Origin: Zhengitettix transpicula
Taxonomy: Eukaryota > Arthropoda > Insecta > Orthoptera > Tetrigidae
Direction of reading: 5' to 3'
Assembly (NCBI GenBank): GCA_037074705.1
Contig: JAYJMR010000057.1
Span: 1 to 64,000 of the forward strand
DNA length: 64,000 nucleotides
This document shows positions 40,950 to 54,195 of this stretch, in pieces; the stretch's first letter is position 1, and each line of letters opens with the position of its first letter. A program made the translations under genes and the position numbers. The notes under the pieces are model-generated. The model did not search any database, was not told the origin of the DNA, and was given only the letters and a program-made list of their open reading frames with translations.

Positions 40950-43500
40950 AAAATCTTATTCCAATAATATTAATTAATATATCGTAATATTTCGACGTTT
41001 CGACGACAAGTTTGGAATTTCACCAACCAAGAATCTTCAAATAACAAAGTCTTATTTCATAATAAATGACTCGTTCTTTATAAAAATTACTCAAACCTGC
41101 ACTTCTAAAATCTTATTCCAATAATATTAATTAATATATCGTAATATTTCGACGTTTCGACGACAAGTTTGGAATTTCACCAACCAAGAATCTTCAAATA
41201 ACAAAGTCTTATTTCATAATAAATGAGTCGTTCTTTATAAAAATTACTCAAACCAGCACTTCTAAAACTTAATCCATTAATATTAATTAATATATCGTAA
41301 TATTTCGACGTTTCGACGACAAGTTTGGAATTTCACCAACCAAGAATCTTCAAATAACAAAGTCTTATTTCATAATAAATGACTCGTTCTTTATAAAAAT
41401 TACTCAAACCTGCACTTTTAAAATCTTATTCCAATAATATTAATTAATATATCGTAATATTTCGACGTTTCGACGACAAGTTTGGAATTTCACCAACCAA
41501 GAATCTTCAAATAACAAAGTCTTATTTCATAATAAATGACTCGTTCTTTATAAAAATTACTCAAACCAGATCTTCTAAAATCTTAATCCATTAATATTAA
41601 TTAATATATCGTAATATTTCGACGTTTCGACGACAAGTTTGGAATTTCACCAACCAAGAATCTTCAAATAACAAAGTCTTATTTCATAATAAATGACTCG
41701 TTCTTTATAAAAATTACTCAAACCTGCACTTTTAAAATCTTATTCCAATAATATTAATTAATATATCGTAATATTTCGACGTTTCGACGACAAGTTTGGA
41801 ATTTCACCAACCAAGAATCATCAAATAACAAAGTCTTATTTCATAATAAATGACTCGTTCTTTATAAAAATTACTCAAACCTGCACTTCTAAAATCTTAA
41901 TCCATTAATATTAATTAATATATCGTAATATTTCGACGTTTCGATGACAAGTTTGGAATTTCACCAACCAAGAATCATCAAATAACAAAGTCTTATTTCA
42001 TAATAAATGACTCGTTCTTTATAAAAATTACTCAAACCAGCACTTCTAAAATCTTAATCCATTAATATTAATTAATATATCGTAATATTTCGACGTTTCG
42101 ACGACAAGTTTGGAATTTCACCAACCAAGAATCTTCAAATAACAAAGTCTTATTTCATAATAAATGACTCGTTCTTTATAAAAATTACTCAAACCAGATC
42201 TTCTAAAATCTTAATCCATTAATATTAATTAATATATCGTAATATTTCGACGTTTCGACGACAAGTTTGGAATTTCACCAACCAAGAATCTTCAAATAAC
42301 AAAGTCTTATTTCATAATAAATGACTCGTTCTTTATAAAAATTACTCAAACCTGCACTTTTAAAATCTTATTCCAATAATATTAATTAATATATCGTAAT
42401 ATTTCGACGTTTCGACGACAAGTTTGGAATTTCACCAACCAAGAATCTTCAAATAACAAAGTCTTATTTCATAATAAATGAGTCGTTCTTTATAAAAATT
42501 ACTCAAACCAGCACTTCTAAAACTTAATCCATTAATATTAATTAATATATCGTAATATTTCGACGTTTCGACGACAAGTTTGGAATTTCACCAACCAAGA
42601 ATCTTCAAATAACAAAGTCTTATTTCATAATAAATGACTCGTTCTTTATAAAAATTACTCAAACCAGATCTTCTAAAATCTTAATCCATTAATATTAATT
42701 AATATATCGTAATATTTCGACGTTTCGACGACAAGTTTGGAATTTCACCAACCAAGAATCTTCAAATAACAAAGTCTTATTTCATAATAAATGACTCGTT
42801 CTTTATAAAAATTACTCAAACCAGATCTTCTAAAATCTTAATCCATTAATATTAATTAATATATCGTAATATTTCGACGTTTCGACGACAAGTTTGGAAT
42901 TTCACCAACCAAGAATCTTCAAATAACAAAGTCTTATTTCATAATAAATGAGTCGTTCTTTATAAAAATTACTCAAACCAGCACTTCTAAAACTTAATCC
43001 ATTAATATTAATTAATATATCGTAATATTTCGACGTTTCGACGACAAGTTTGGAATTTCACCAACCAAGAATCTTCAAATAACAAAGTCTTATTTCATAA
43101 TAAATGACTCGTTCTTTATAAAAATTACTCAAACCAGATCTTCTAAAATCTTAATCCATTAATATTAATTAATATATCGTAATATTTCGACGTTTCGACG
43201 ACAAGTTTGGAATTTCACCAACCAAGAATCTTCAAATAACAAAGTCTTATTTCATAATAAATGACTCGTTCTTTATAAAAATTACTCAAACCAGATCTTC
43301 TAAAATCTTAATCCATTAATATTAATTAATATATCGTAATATTTCGACGTTTCGACGACAAGTTTGGAATTTCACCAACCAAGAATCTTCAAATAACAAA
43401 GTCTTATTTCATAATAAATGACTCGTTCTTTATAAAAATTACTCAAACCTGCACTTCTAAAATCTTATTCCAATAATATTAATTAATATATCGTAATATT
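40950..43500 (+). repeat. CCAATAATATT, BglII and short AAAACTT monomer block
   Basis: Units with ATTCCAATAATATT (about 40959, 41116, 41430, 41744, 42370 and 43468) alternate with BglII units (41568, 42196, 42666, 42823, 43136 and 43293) and with short units bearing AAAACTT and GAGTCG (41264, 42519 and 42989). The series short-BglII-BglII is duplicated 470 bp apart. Short units of the same kind occur only at 12848 and 14574 otherwise, about 26 kb away, there with additional TTTCATTATAAATG changes. Confidence 0.8.
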
Positions 43501-46500
43501 TCGACGTTTCGACGACAAGTTTGGAATTTCACCAACCAAGAATCTTCAAATAACAAAGTCTTATTTCATAATAAATGACTCGTTCTTTATAAAAATTACT
43601 CAAACCAGCACTTCTAAAATCTTAATCCATTAATATTAATTAATATATCGTAATATTTCGACGTTTCGACGACAAGTTTGGAATTTCACCAACCAAGAAT
43701 CTTCAAATAACAAAGTCTTATTTCATAATAAATGACTCGTTCTTTATAAAAATTACTCAAACCAGCACTTCTAAAATCTTAATCGATTAATATTAATTAA
43801 TATATCGTAATATTTCGACGTTTCGACGACAAGTTTGGAATTTCACTAACCAAGAATCTTCAAATAACAAAGTCTTATTTCATAATAAATGACTCGTTCT
43901 TTATAATAATTACTCAAACCTGCACTTCTAAAATCTTAATCTATTAATATTATTTAATATATCGTAATATTTCGACGTTTCGACGACAAGTTTGGAATTT
44001 CACCAACCAAGAATCTTCAAATAACAAAGTCTTATTTCATAATAAATGACTCGTTCTTTATAAAAATTACTCAAACCTGCACTTCTAAAATCTTAATCCA
44101 TTAATATTAATTAATATATCGTAATATTTCGACGTTTCGACGACAAGTTTGGAATTTCACCAACCAAGAATCTTCAAATAACAAAGTCTTATTTCATAAT
44201 AAATGACTCGTTCTTTATAAAAATTACTCAAACCAGCACTTCTAAAATCTGAATCCATTAATATTAATTAATATATCGTAATATTTCGACGTTTCGACGA
44301 CAAGTTTTGAATTTCACCAACCAAGAATCTTCAAATAACAAAGTCTTATTTCATAATAAATGACTCGTTCTTTATAAAAATTACTCAAACCTGCACTTCG
44401 AAAATCTTAATCCATTAATATTAATTAATATATCGTAATATTTCGACGTTTCGACGACAAGTTTGGAATTTCACCAACCAAGAATCTTCAAATAACAAAG
44501 TCTTATTTCATAATAAATGACTCGTTCTTTATAAAAATTACTCAAACCAGCACTTCTAAAATCTTAATCTATTAATATTAATTAATATATCGTAATATTT
44601 CGACGTTTCGACGACAAGTTTGGAATTTCACCAACCAAGAATCTTCAAATAACAAAGTCTTATTTCATAATAAATGATTCGTTCTTTATAAAAATTACTC
44701 CAACCAGCACTTCTAAAATCTTCATCCATTAATATTAATTAATATATCGTAATATTTCGACGTTTCGACGACAAGTTTGGAATTTCACCAACCAAGAATC
44801 TTCAAATAACAAAGTCTTATTTCATAATAAATGACTCGTTCTTTATAAAAATTACTCAAACCAGCACTTCTATAATCTTAATCCATTAATATTAATTAAT
44901 ATATCGTAATATTTCGACGTTTCGACGACAAGTTTGGAATTTCACCAACCAAGAATCTTCAAATAACAAAGTCTTATTTCATAATAAATGACTCGTTCTT
45001 TATAAAAATTAGTCAAACCTGCACTTTTAAAATCTTAATCTATTAATATTAATTAATATATCCCAATATTTCGACGTTTCGACGACAAGTTTGGAATTTC
45101 ACCAACCAAGAATCTTCAAATAACAAAGTCTTATTTCATAATAAATGATTCGTTCTTTATAAAAATTACTCCAACCAGCACTTCTAAAATCTTCATCCAT
45201 TAATATTAATTAATATATCGTAATATTTCGACGTTTCGACGACAAGTTTGGAATTTCACCAACCAAGAATCTTCAAATAACAAAGTCGTATTTCATAATA
45301 AATGACTCGTTCTTTATAAAAATTACTCAAACCAGCACTTCTAAAATCTTAATCCATTAATATTAATTAATATATCGTAATATTTCGACGTTTCGACGAC
45401 AAGTTTGGAATTTCACCAACCAAGAATCTTCAAATAACAAAGTCTTATTTCATAATAAATGACTCGTTCTTTATAAAAATTACTCAAACCAGCACTTCTA
45501 TAATCTTAATCCATTAATATTAATTAATATATCGTAATATTTCGACGTTTCGACGACAAGTTTGGAATTTCACCAACCAAGAATCTTCAAATAACAAAGT
45601 CTTATTTCATAATAAATGACTCGTTCTTTATAAAAATTACTCAAACCTGCACTTCTAAAATCTTATTCCATTAATATTAATTAATATATCGTAATATTTC
45701 GACGTTTCGACGACAAGTTTGGAATTTCACCAACAAAGAATCTTCAAATAACAAAGTCTTATTTCATAATAAATGACTCGTTCTTTATAAAAATTACTCA
45801 AACCAGCACTTCTAAAATCTTAATCCATTAATATTAATTAATATATCGTAATATTTCGACGTTTCGACGACAAGTTTGGAATTTCACCAACCAAGAATCT
45901 TCAAATAACAAAGTCTTATTTCATAATAAATGACTCGTTCTTTATAAAAATTACTCAAACCTGCACTTCTAAAATCTTAATTCATTAATATTATTTAATA
46001 TATCGTAATATTTCGACGTTTCGACGACAAGTTTGGAATTTCACCAACCAAGAATCTTCAAATAACAAAGTCTTATTTCATAATAAATGACTCGTTCTTT
46101 ATAAAAATTACTCAAACCTGCACTTCTAAAATCTTAATCTATTAATATTAATTAATATATCAAAATATTTCGACGTTTCGACGACAAGTTTGGAATTTCA
46201 CCAACCAAGAATCTTCAAATAACAAAGTCTTATTTCATAATAAATGACTCGTTCTTTATAAAAATTACTCAAACCAGCACTTTTAAAATCTTAATCCATT
46301 AATATGAATTAATATATCGTAATATTTCGACGTTTCGACGACAAGTTTGGAATTTCACCAACCAAGAATCTTCAAATAACAAAGTCTTATTTCATAATAA
46401 ATGACTCGTTCTTTATAAAAATTACTCAAACCTGCACTTCTAAAATCTTAATCTATTAATATTAATTAATATATCAAAATATTTCGACGTTTCGACGACA

Positions 46501-49140
46501 AGTTTGGAATTTCACCAACCAAGAATCTTCAAATAACAAAGTCTTATTTCATAATAAATGACTCGTTCTTTATAAAAATTACTCAAACCAGCACTTCTAA
46601 AATCTTATTCCATTAATATTAATTAATATATCGTAATATTTCGACGTTTCGACGACAAGTTTGGAATTTCACCAACCAAGAATCTTCAAATAACAAAGTC
46701 TTATTTCATAATAAATGACTCGTTCTTTATAAAAATTACTCAAACCAGCACTTCTAAAATCTTAATCTATTAATATTAATGATTAAATCAAAATATTTCG
46801 ACGTTTCGACGACAAGTTTGGAATTTCACCAACCAAGAATCTTCAAATAACAAAGTCTTATTTCATAATAAATGACTCGTTCTTTATAAAAATTACTCAA
46901 ACCTGCACTTCTAAAATCTTAATCTATTAATATTAATTAATATATCAAATATTTCGACGTTTCGACGACAAGTTTGGAATTTCACCAACCAAGAATCTTC
47001 AAATAACAAAGTCTTATTTCATAATAAATGACTCGTTCTTTATAAAAATTACTCAAACCAGCACTTTCAAAATCTTAATCCATTAATATTAATTAATATA
47101 TCGTAATATTTCGACGTTTCGACGACAAGTTTGGAATTTCACCAACCAAGAATCTTCAAATAACAAAGTCTTATTTCATAATAAATGACTCGTTCTTTAT
47201 AAAAATTACTCAAACCTGCACTTCTAAAATCTTAATCCATTAATATTAATTAATATTACGTAATATTTCGACGTTTCGACGACAAGTTTGGAATTTCACC
47301 AACCAAGAATCTTCAAATAACAAAGTCTTATTTCATAATAAATGACTCGTTCTTTATAAAAATTACTCAAACCTGCACTTCTAAAATCTTATTCCATTAA
47401 TATTAATTAATATATCGTAATATTTCGACGTTTCGACGACAAGTTTGGAATTTCACCAACAAAGAATCTTCAAATAACAAAGTCTTATTTCATAATAAAT
47501 GACTCGTTCTTTATAAAAATTACTCAAACCTGCACTTCTTAAATCTTAATCCATTAATATTAATTAATATATCGTAATATTTCGACGTTTCGACGACAAG
47601 TTTGGAATTTCACCAACCAAGAATCTTCAAATAACAAAGTCTTATTTCATAATAAATGACTCGTTCTTTATAAAAATTACTCAAACCTGCACTTCTAAAA
47701 TCTTAATCCATTAATATTAATTAATATTACGTAATATTTCGACGTTTCGACGACAAGTTTGGAATTTCACCAACCAAGAATCTTCAAATAACAAAGTCTT
47801 ATTTCATAATAAATGACTCGTTCTTTATAAAAATTACTCAAACCAGCACTTTTAAAATCTTAATCCATTAATATTAATTAATATATCGTAATATTTCGAC
47901 GTTTCGACGACAAGTTTGGAATTTCACCAACCAAGAATCTTCAAATAACAAAGTCTTATTTCATAATAAATGACTCGTTCTTTATAAAAATTACTCAAAC
48001 CTGCACTTCTAAAATCTTAATCCATTAATATTAATTAATATTACGTAATATTTCGACGTTTCGACGACAAGTTTGGAATTTCACCAACCAAGAATCTTCA
48101 AATAACAAAGTCTTATTTCATAATAAATGACTCGTTCTTTATAAAAATTACTCAAACCTGCACTTCTAAAATCTTAATCCATTAATATTAATTAATATAT
48201 CGTAATATTTCGACGTTTCGACGACAAGTTTGGAATTTCACCAACCAAGAATCTTCAAATAACAAAGTCTTATTTCATAATAAATGACTCGTTCTTTATA
48301 AAAATTACTCAAACCTGCACTTCTAAAATCTTAATCCATTAATATTAATTAATATATCGTAATATTTCGACGTTTCGACGACAAGTTTGGAATTTCACCA
48401 ACCAAGAATCTTCAAATAACAAAGTCTTATTTCATAATAAATGACTCGTTCTTTATAAAAATTACTCAAACCAGCACTTCTAAAATCTTAATCTATTAAT
48501 ATTAATTAATATATCAAAATATTTCGACGTTTCGACGACAAGTTTGGAATTTCACCAACCAAGAATCTTCAAATAACAAAGTCTTATTTCATAATAAATG
48601 ACTCGTTCTTTATAAAAATTACTCAAACCTGCACTTCTAAAATCTTAATCTATTAATATTAATTAATATATCAAAATATTTCGACGTTTCGACGACAAGT
48701 TTGGAATTTCACCAACCAAGAATCTTCAAATAACAAAGTCTTATTTCATAATAAATGACTCGTTCTTTATAAAAATTACTCAAACCAGCACTTCTAAAAT
48801 CTTAATCTATTAATATTAATTAATATATCAAAATATTTCGACGTTTCGACGACAAGTTTGGAATTTCACCAACCAAGAATCTTCAAATAACAAAGTCTTA
48901 TTTCATAATAAATGACTCGTTCTTTATAAAAATTACTCAAACCTGCACTTCTAAAATCTTAATCTATTAATATTAATTAATATATCAAAATATTTCGACG
49001 TTTCGACGACAAGTTTGGAATTTCACCAACCAAGAATCTTCAAATAACAAAGTCTTATTTCATAATAAATGACTCGTTCTTTATAAAAATTACTCAAACC
49101 TGCACTTCTAAAATCTTAATCCATTAATATTAATTAATAT
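43500..49140 (+). repeat. Mixed monomers with CAAAAT, TTACGTAAT and CTTCATCC markers
   Basis: No single HOR dominates. A three-monomer duplication is marked by TGATTCG, CTCCAACC and CTTCATCC near 44700 and 45171. CAAAAT-ending units are frequent from 46160 to 48980. TTAATATTACGTAAT units lie near 47258, 47729 and 48043 (3 and 2 monomers apart). A unit at about 46779 has ATTAATGATTAAATC, and one at about 46944 lacks one A. A unit near 45.02 kb combining AGTC, CACTTTTAAA, AATCTA and CCCAAT recurs at 62.76 and 63.39 kb. Confidence 0.75.
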
Positions 49141-49164
49141 ATCGTAATATTTATCGTAATATTT
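49141..49164 (+). repeat. 12-bp tandem duplication inside one monomer
   Basis: ATCGTAATATTT occurs twice in a row (49141-49152 and 49153-49164) just before the CpG cluster, making this unit 169 bp. It is the only insertion longer than one base that I found in the window. Replication slippage is a likely cause, since the repeated segment ends at a TTT run. Confidence 0.9.
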
Positions 49165-49199
49165 CGACGTTTCGACGACAAGTTTGGAATTTCACCAAC

Positions 49200-52100
49200 C
49201 AAGAATCTTCAAATAACAAAGTCTTATTTCATAATAAATGACTCGTTCTTTATAAAAATTACTCAAACCTGCACTTCTAAAATCTTAATCCATTAATATT
49301 AATTAATATATCGTAATATTTCGACGTTTCGACGACAAGTTTGGAATTTCACCAACCAAGAATCTTCAAATAACAAAGTCTTATTTCATAATAAATGACT
49401 CGTTCTTTATAAAAATTACTGCAAACCAGCACTTCTAAAATCTTAATCCATTAATATTAATTAATATATCGTAATATTTCGACGTTTCGACGACAAGTTT
49501 GGAATTTCACCAACCAAGAATCTTCAAATAACAAAGTCTTATTTCATAATAAATGACTCGTTCTTTATAAAAATTACTCAAACCAGCACTTCTAAAATCT
49601 TAATCCATTAATATTAATTAATATATCGTAATATTTCGACGTTTCGACGACAAGTTTGGAATTTCACCAACCAAGAATCTTCAAATAACAAAGTCTTATT
49701 TCATAATAAATGACTCGTTCTTTTTAAAAATTACTCAAACCAGCACTTCTAAAATCTTAATCTAGTAATATTAATTAATATATCCCAATATTTCAACGTT
49801 TCGACGACAAGTTTGGAATTTCACCAACCAAGAATCTTCAAATAACAAAGTCTTATTTCATAATAAATGACTCGTTCTTTATAAAAATTACTCAAACCTG
49901 CACTTCTAAAATCTTAATCCATTAATATTAATTAATATATCGTAATATTTCGACGTTTCGACGACAAGTTTGGAATTTCACCAACCAAGAATCTTCAAAT
50001 AACAAAGTCTTATTTCATAATAAATGACTCGTTCTTTATAAAAATTACTCAAACCTGCACTTCTAAAATCTTAATCCATTAATATTAATTAATATATCGT
50101 AATATTTCGACGTTTCGACGACAAGTTTGGAATTTCACCAACCAAGAATCTTCAAATAACAAAGTCTTATTTCATAATAAATGACTCGTTCTTTATAAAA
50201 ATTACTCAAACCTGCACTTCTAAAATCCTAATCCATTAATATTAATTAATATATCGTAATATTTCGACGTTTCGACGACAAGTTTGGAATTTCACCAACC
50301 AAGAATCTTCAAATAACAAAGTCTTATTTCATAATAAATGACTCGTTCTTTATAAAAATTACTCAAACCTGCACTTCTAAAATCTTAATCTATTAATATT
50401 AATTAATATATCCTAATATTTCGACGTTTCGACGACAAGTTTGGAATTTCACCAACCAAGAATCTTCAAATAACAAAGTCTTATTTCATAATAAATGACT
50501 CGTTCTTTATAAAAATTACTCAAACCTGCACTTCTAAAATCTTATTCCATTAATATTAATTAATATATCGTAATATTTCGACGTTTCGACGACAAGTTTG
50601 GAATTTCACCAACCAAGAATCTTCAAATAACAAAGTCTTATTTCATAATAAATGACTCGTTCTTTATAAAAATTACTCAAACCTGCACTTCTAAAATCTT
50701 ATTCCATTAATATTAATTAATATATCGTAATATTTCGACGTTTCGACGACAAGTTTGGAATTTCACCAACCAAGAATCTTGAAATAACAAAGTCTTATTT
50801 CATAATAAATGACTCGTTCTTTATAAAAATTACTCAAACCTGCACTTCTAAAATCTTAATCCAATAATATTAATTAATAAATCGTAATATTTCGACGTTT
50901 CGACGACAAGTTTGGAATTTCACCAACCAAGAATCTTCAAATAACAAAGTCTTATTTCATAATAAATGACTCGTTCTTTATAAAAATTACTCAAACCAGC
51001 ACTTCTAAAATCTTAATCCATTAATATTAATTAATATATCGTAATATTTCGACGTTTCGACGACAAGTTTGGAATTTCACCAACCAAGAATCTTCAAATA
51101 ACAAAGTCTTATTTCATAATAAATGACTCGTTCTTTATAAAAATTACTCAAACCTGCACTTCTAAAATCTTAATCCATTAATATTAATTAATATATCGTA
51201 ATATTTCGACGTTTCGACGACAAGTTTGGAATTTCACCAACCAAGAATCTTCAAATAACAAAGTCTTATTTCATAATAAATGACTCGTTCTTTATAAAAA
51301 TTACTCAAACCAGCACTTCTAAAATCTTAATCCATTAATATTAATTAATATATCGTAATATTTCGACGTTTCGACGACAAGTTTGGAATTTCACCAACCA
51401 AGAATCTTCAAATAACAAAGTCTTATTTCATAATAAATGACTCGTTCTTTATAAAAATTACTCAAACCAGCACTTCTAAAATCTTAATCCATTAATATTA
51501 ATTAATATATCGTAATATTTCGACGTTTCGACGACAAGTTTGGAATTTCACCAACCAAGAATCTTCAAATAACAAAGTCTTATTTCATAATAAATGACTC
51601 GTTCTTTTTAAAAATTACTCAAACCAGCACTTCTAAAATCTTAATCTAGTAATATTAATTAATATATCCCAATATTTCAACGTTTCGACGACAAGTTTGG
51701 AATTTCACCAACCAAGAATCTTCAAATAACAAAGTCTTATTTCATAATAAATGACTCGTTCTTTATAAAAATTACTCAAACCTGCACTTCTAAAATCTTA
51801 ATCCATTAATATTAATTAATATATCGTAATATTTCGACGTTTCGACGACAAGTTTGGAATTTCACCAACCAAGAATCTTCAAATAACAAAGTCTTATTTC
51901 ATAATAAATGACTCGTTCTTTATAAAAATTACTCAAACCTGCACTTCTAAAATCCTAATCCATTAATATTAATTAATATATCGTAATATTTCGACGTTTC
52001 GACGACAAGTTTGGAATTTCACCAACCAAGAATCTTCAAATAACAAAGTCTTATTTCATAATAAATGACTCGTTCTTTATAAAAATTACTCAAACCTGCA

Positions 52101-53900
52101 CTTCTAAAATCTTAATCTATTAATATTAATTAATATATCCTAATATTTCGACGTTTCGACGACAAGTTTGGAATTTCACCAACCAAGAATCTTCAAATAA
52201 CAAAGTCTTATTTCATAATAAATGACTCGTTCTTTATAAAAATTACTCAAACCTGCACTTCTAAAATCTTATTCCATTAATATTAATTAATATATCGTAA
52301 TATTTCGACGTTTCGACGACAAGTTTGGAATTTCACCAACCAAGAATCTTCAAATAACAAAGTCTTATTTCATAATAAATGACTCGTTCTTTATAAAAAT
52401 TACTCAAACCTGCACTTCTAAAATCTTATTCCATTAATATTAATTAATATATCGTAATATTTCGACGTTTCGACGACAAGTTTGGAATTTCACCAACCAA
52501 GAATCTTCAAATAACAAAGTCTTATTTCATAATAAATGACTCGTTCTTTATAAAAATTACTCAAACCTGCACTTCTAAAATCTTAATCCAATAATATTAA
52601 TTAATAAATCGTAATATTTCGACGTTTCGACGACAAGTTTGGAATTTCACCAACCAAGAATCTTCAAATAACAAAGTCTTATTTCATAATAAATGACTCG
52701 TTCTTTATAAAAATTACTCAAACCAGCACTTCTAAAATCTTAATCCATTAATATTAATTAATATATCGTAATATTTCGACGTTTCGACGACAAGTTTGGA
52801 ATTTCACCAACCAAGAATCTTCAAATAACAAAGTCTTATTTCATAATAAATGACTCGTTCTTTATAAAAATTACTCAAACCTGCACTTCTAAAATCTTAA
52901 TCCATTAATATTAATTAATATATCGTAATATTTCGACGTTTCGACGACAAGTTTGGAATTTCACCAACCAAGAATCTTCAAATAACAAAGTCTTATTTCA
53001 TAATAAATGACTCGTTCTTTATAAAAATTACTCAAACCAGCACTTCTAAAATCTTAATCCATTAATATTAATTAATATATCGTAATATTTCGACGTTTCG
53101 ACGACAAGTTTGGAATTTCACCAACCAAGAATCTTCAAATAACAAAGTCTTATTTCATAATAAATGACTCGTTCTTTATAAAAATTACTCAAACCAGCAC
53201 TTCTAAAATCTTAATCCATTAATATTAATTAATATATCGTAATATTTCGACGTTTCGACGACAAGTTTGGAATTTCACCAACCAAGAATCTTCAAATAAC
53301 AAAGTCTTATTTCATAATAAATGACTCGTTCTTTTTAAAAATTACTCAAACCAGCACTTCTAAAATCTTAATCTAGTAATATTAATTAATATATCCCAAT
53401 ATTTCAACGTTTCGACGACAAGTTTGGAATTTCACCAACCAAGAATCTTCAAATAACAAAGTCTTATTTCATAATAAATGACTCGTTCTTTATAAAAATT
53501 ACTCAAACCTGCACTTCTAAAATCTTAATCCATTAATATTAATTAATATATCGTAATATTTCGACGTTTCGACGACAAGTTTGGAATTTCACCAACCAAG
53601 AATCTTCAAATAACAAAGTCTTATTTCATAATAAATGACTCGTTCTTTATAAAAATTACTCAAACCTGCACTTCTAAAATCTTAATCCATTAATATTAAT
53701 TAATATATCGTAATATTTCGACGTTTCGACGACAAGTTTGGAATTTCACCAACCAAGAATCTTCAAATAACAAAGTCTTATTTCATAATAAATGACTCGT
53801 TCTTTATAAAAATTACTCAAACCTGCACTTCTAAAATCTTAATCTATTAATATTAATTAATATATCCCAATATTTCGACGTTTCGACGACAAGTTTGGAA
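49200..53900 (+). repeat. Recent 12-mer/11-mer HOR marked by TCTAGTAATATT
   Basis: The unit carrying CTTTTTAAAAATT, TCTAGTAATATT, CCCAAT and TTTCAACG appears with TCTAGT at 49761, 51645 and 53372. The gaps are 1884 bp (12 monomers) and 1727 bp (11). Between markers the order is: one or two plain CCTGCAC/AATCCA units; an AATCCTAATCC unit; an AATCTA unit ending CCTAAT; two ATTCCA units; a CCAATAATATT unit ending AATAAATCG; then CCAGCAC, CCTGCAC, CCAGCAC and CCAGCAC units. The two complete copies differ by one monomer and, as far as I can see, by one base (CTTGAAAT at about 50779). The third copy is cut off after two or three units. Confidence 0.9.
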
Positions 53901-54025
53901 TTTCACCAACCAAGAATCTTCAAATAACAAAGTCTTATTTCATAATAAATGACTCGTTCTTTGTAAAAATTACTCAAACCTGCACTTCTAAAATCTTATT
54001 CCATTAATATTAATTAATATATCGT

Positions 54026-54195
54026 AATATTTCGACGACAAGTTTGGAATTTCACCAACCAAGAATCTTCAAATAACAAAGTCTTATTTCATAATAAATG
54101 ACTCGTTCTTTATAAAAATTACTCAAACCTGCACTTCTAAAATCTTAATCTATTAATATTAATTAATATATCATAATATTTCGACGACAAGTTTG
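54026..54195 (+). repeat. Two adjacent 149-bp monomers lacking one TTTCGACG 8-mer
   Basis: At 54033 and 54182 the sequence reads ATTTCGACGACAAG instead of ATTTCGACGTTTCGACGACAAG-like tandem copies, an 8-bp loss in each. The two units are consecutive, and I found no others in the window. Their downstream parts differ (ATTCCA before the first; AATCTA with CATAAT before the second), so the deletion either spread by local conversion or arose twice by slippage between the 8-mers. Confidence 0.9.
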
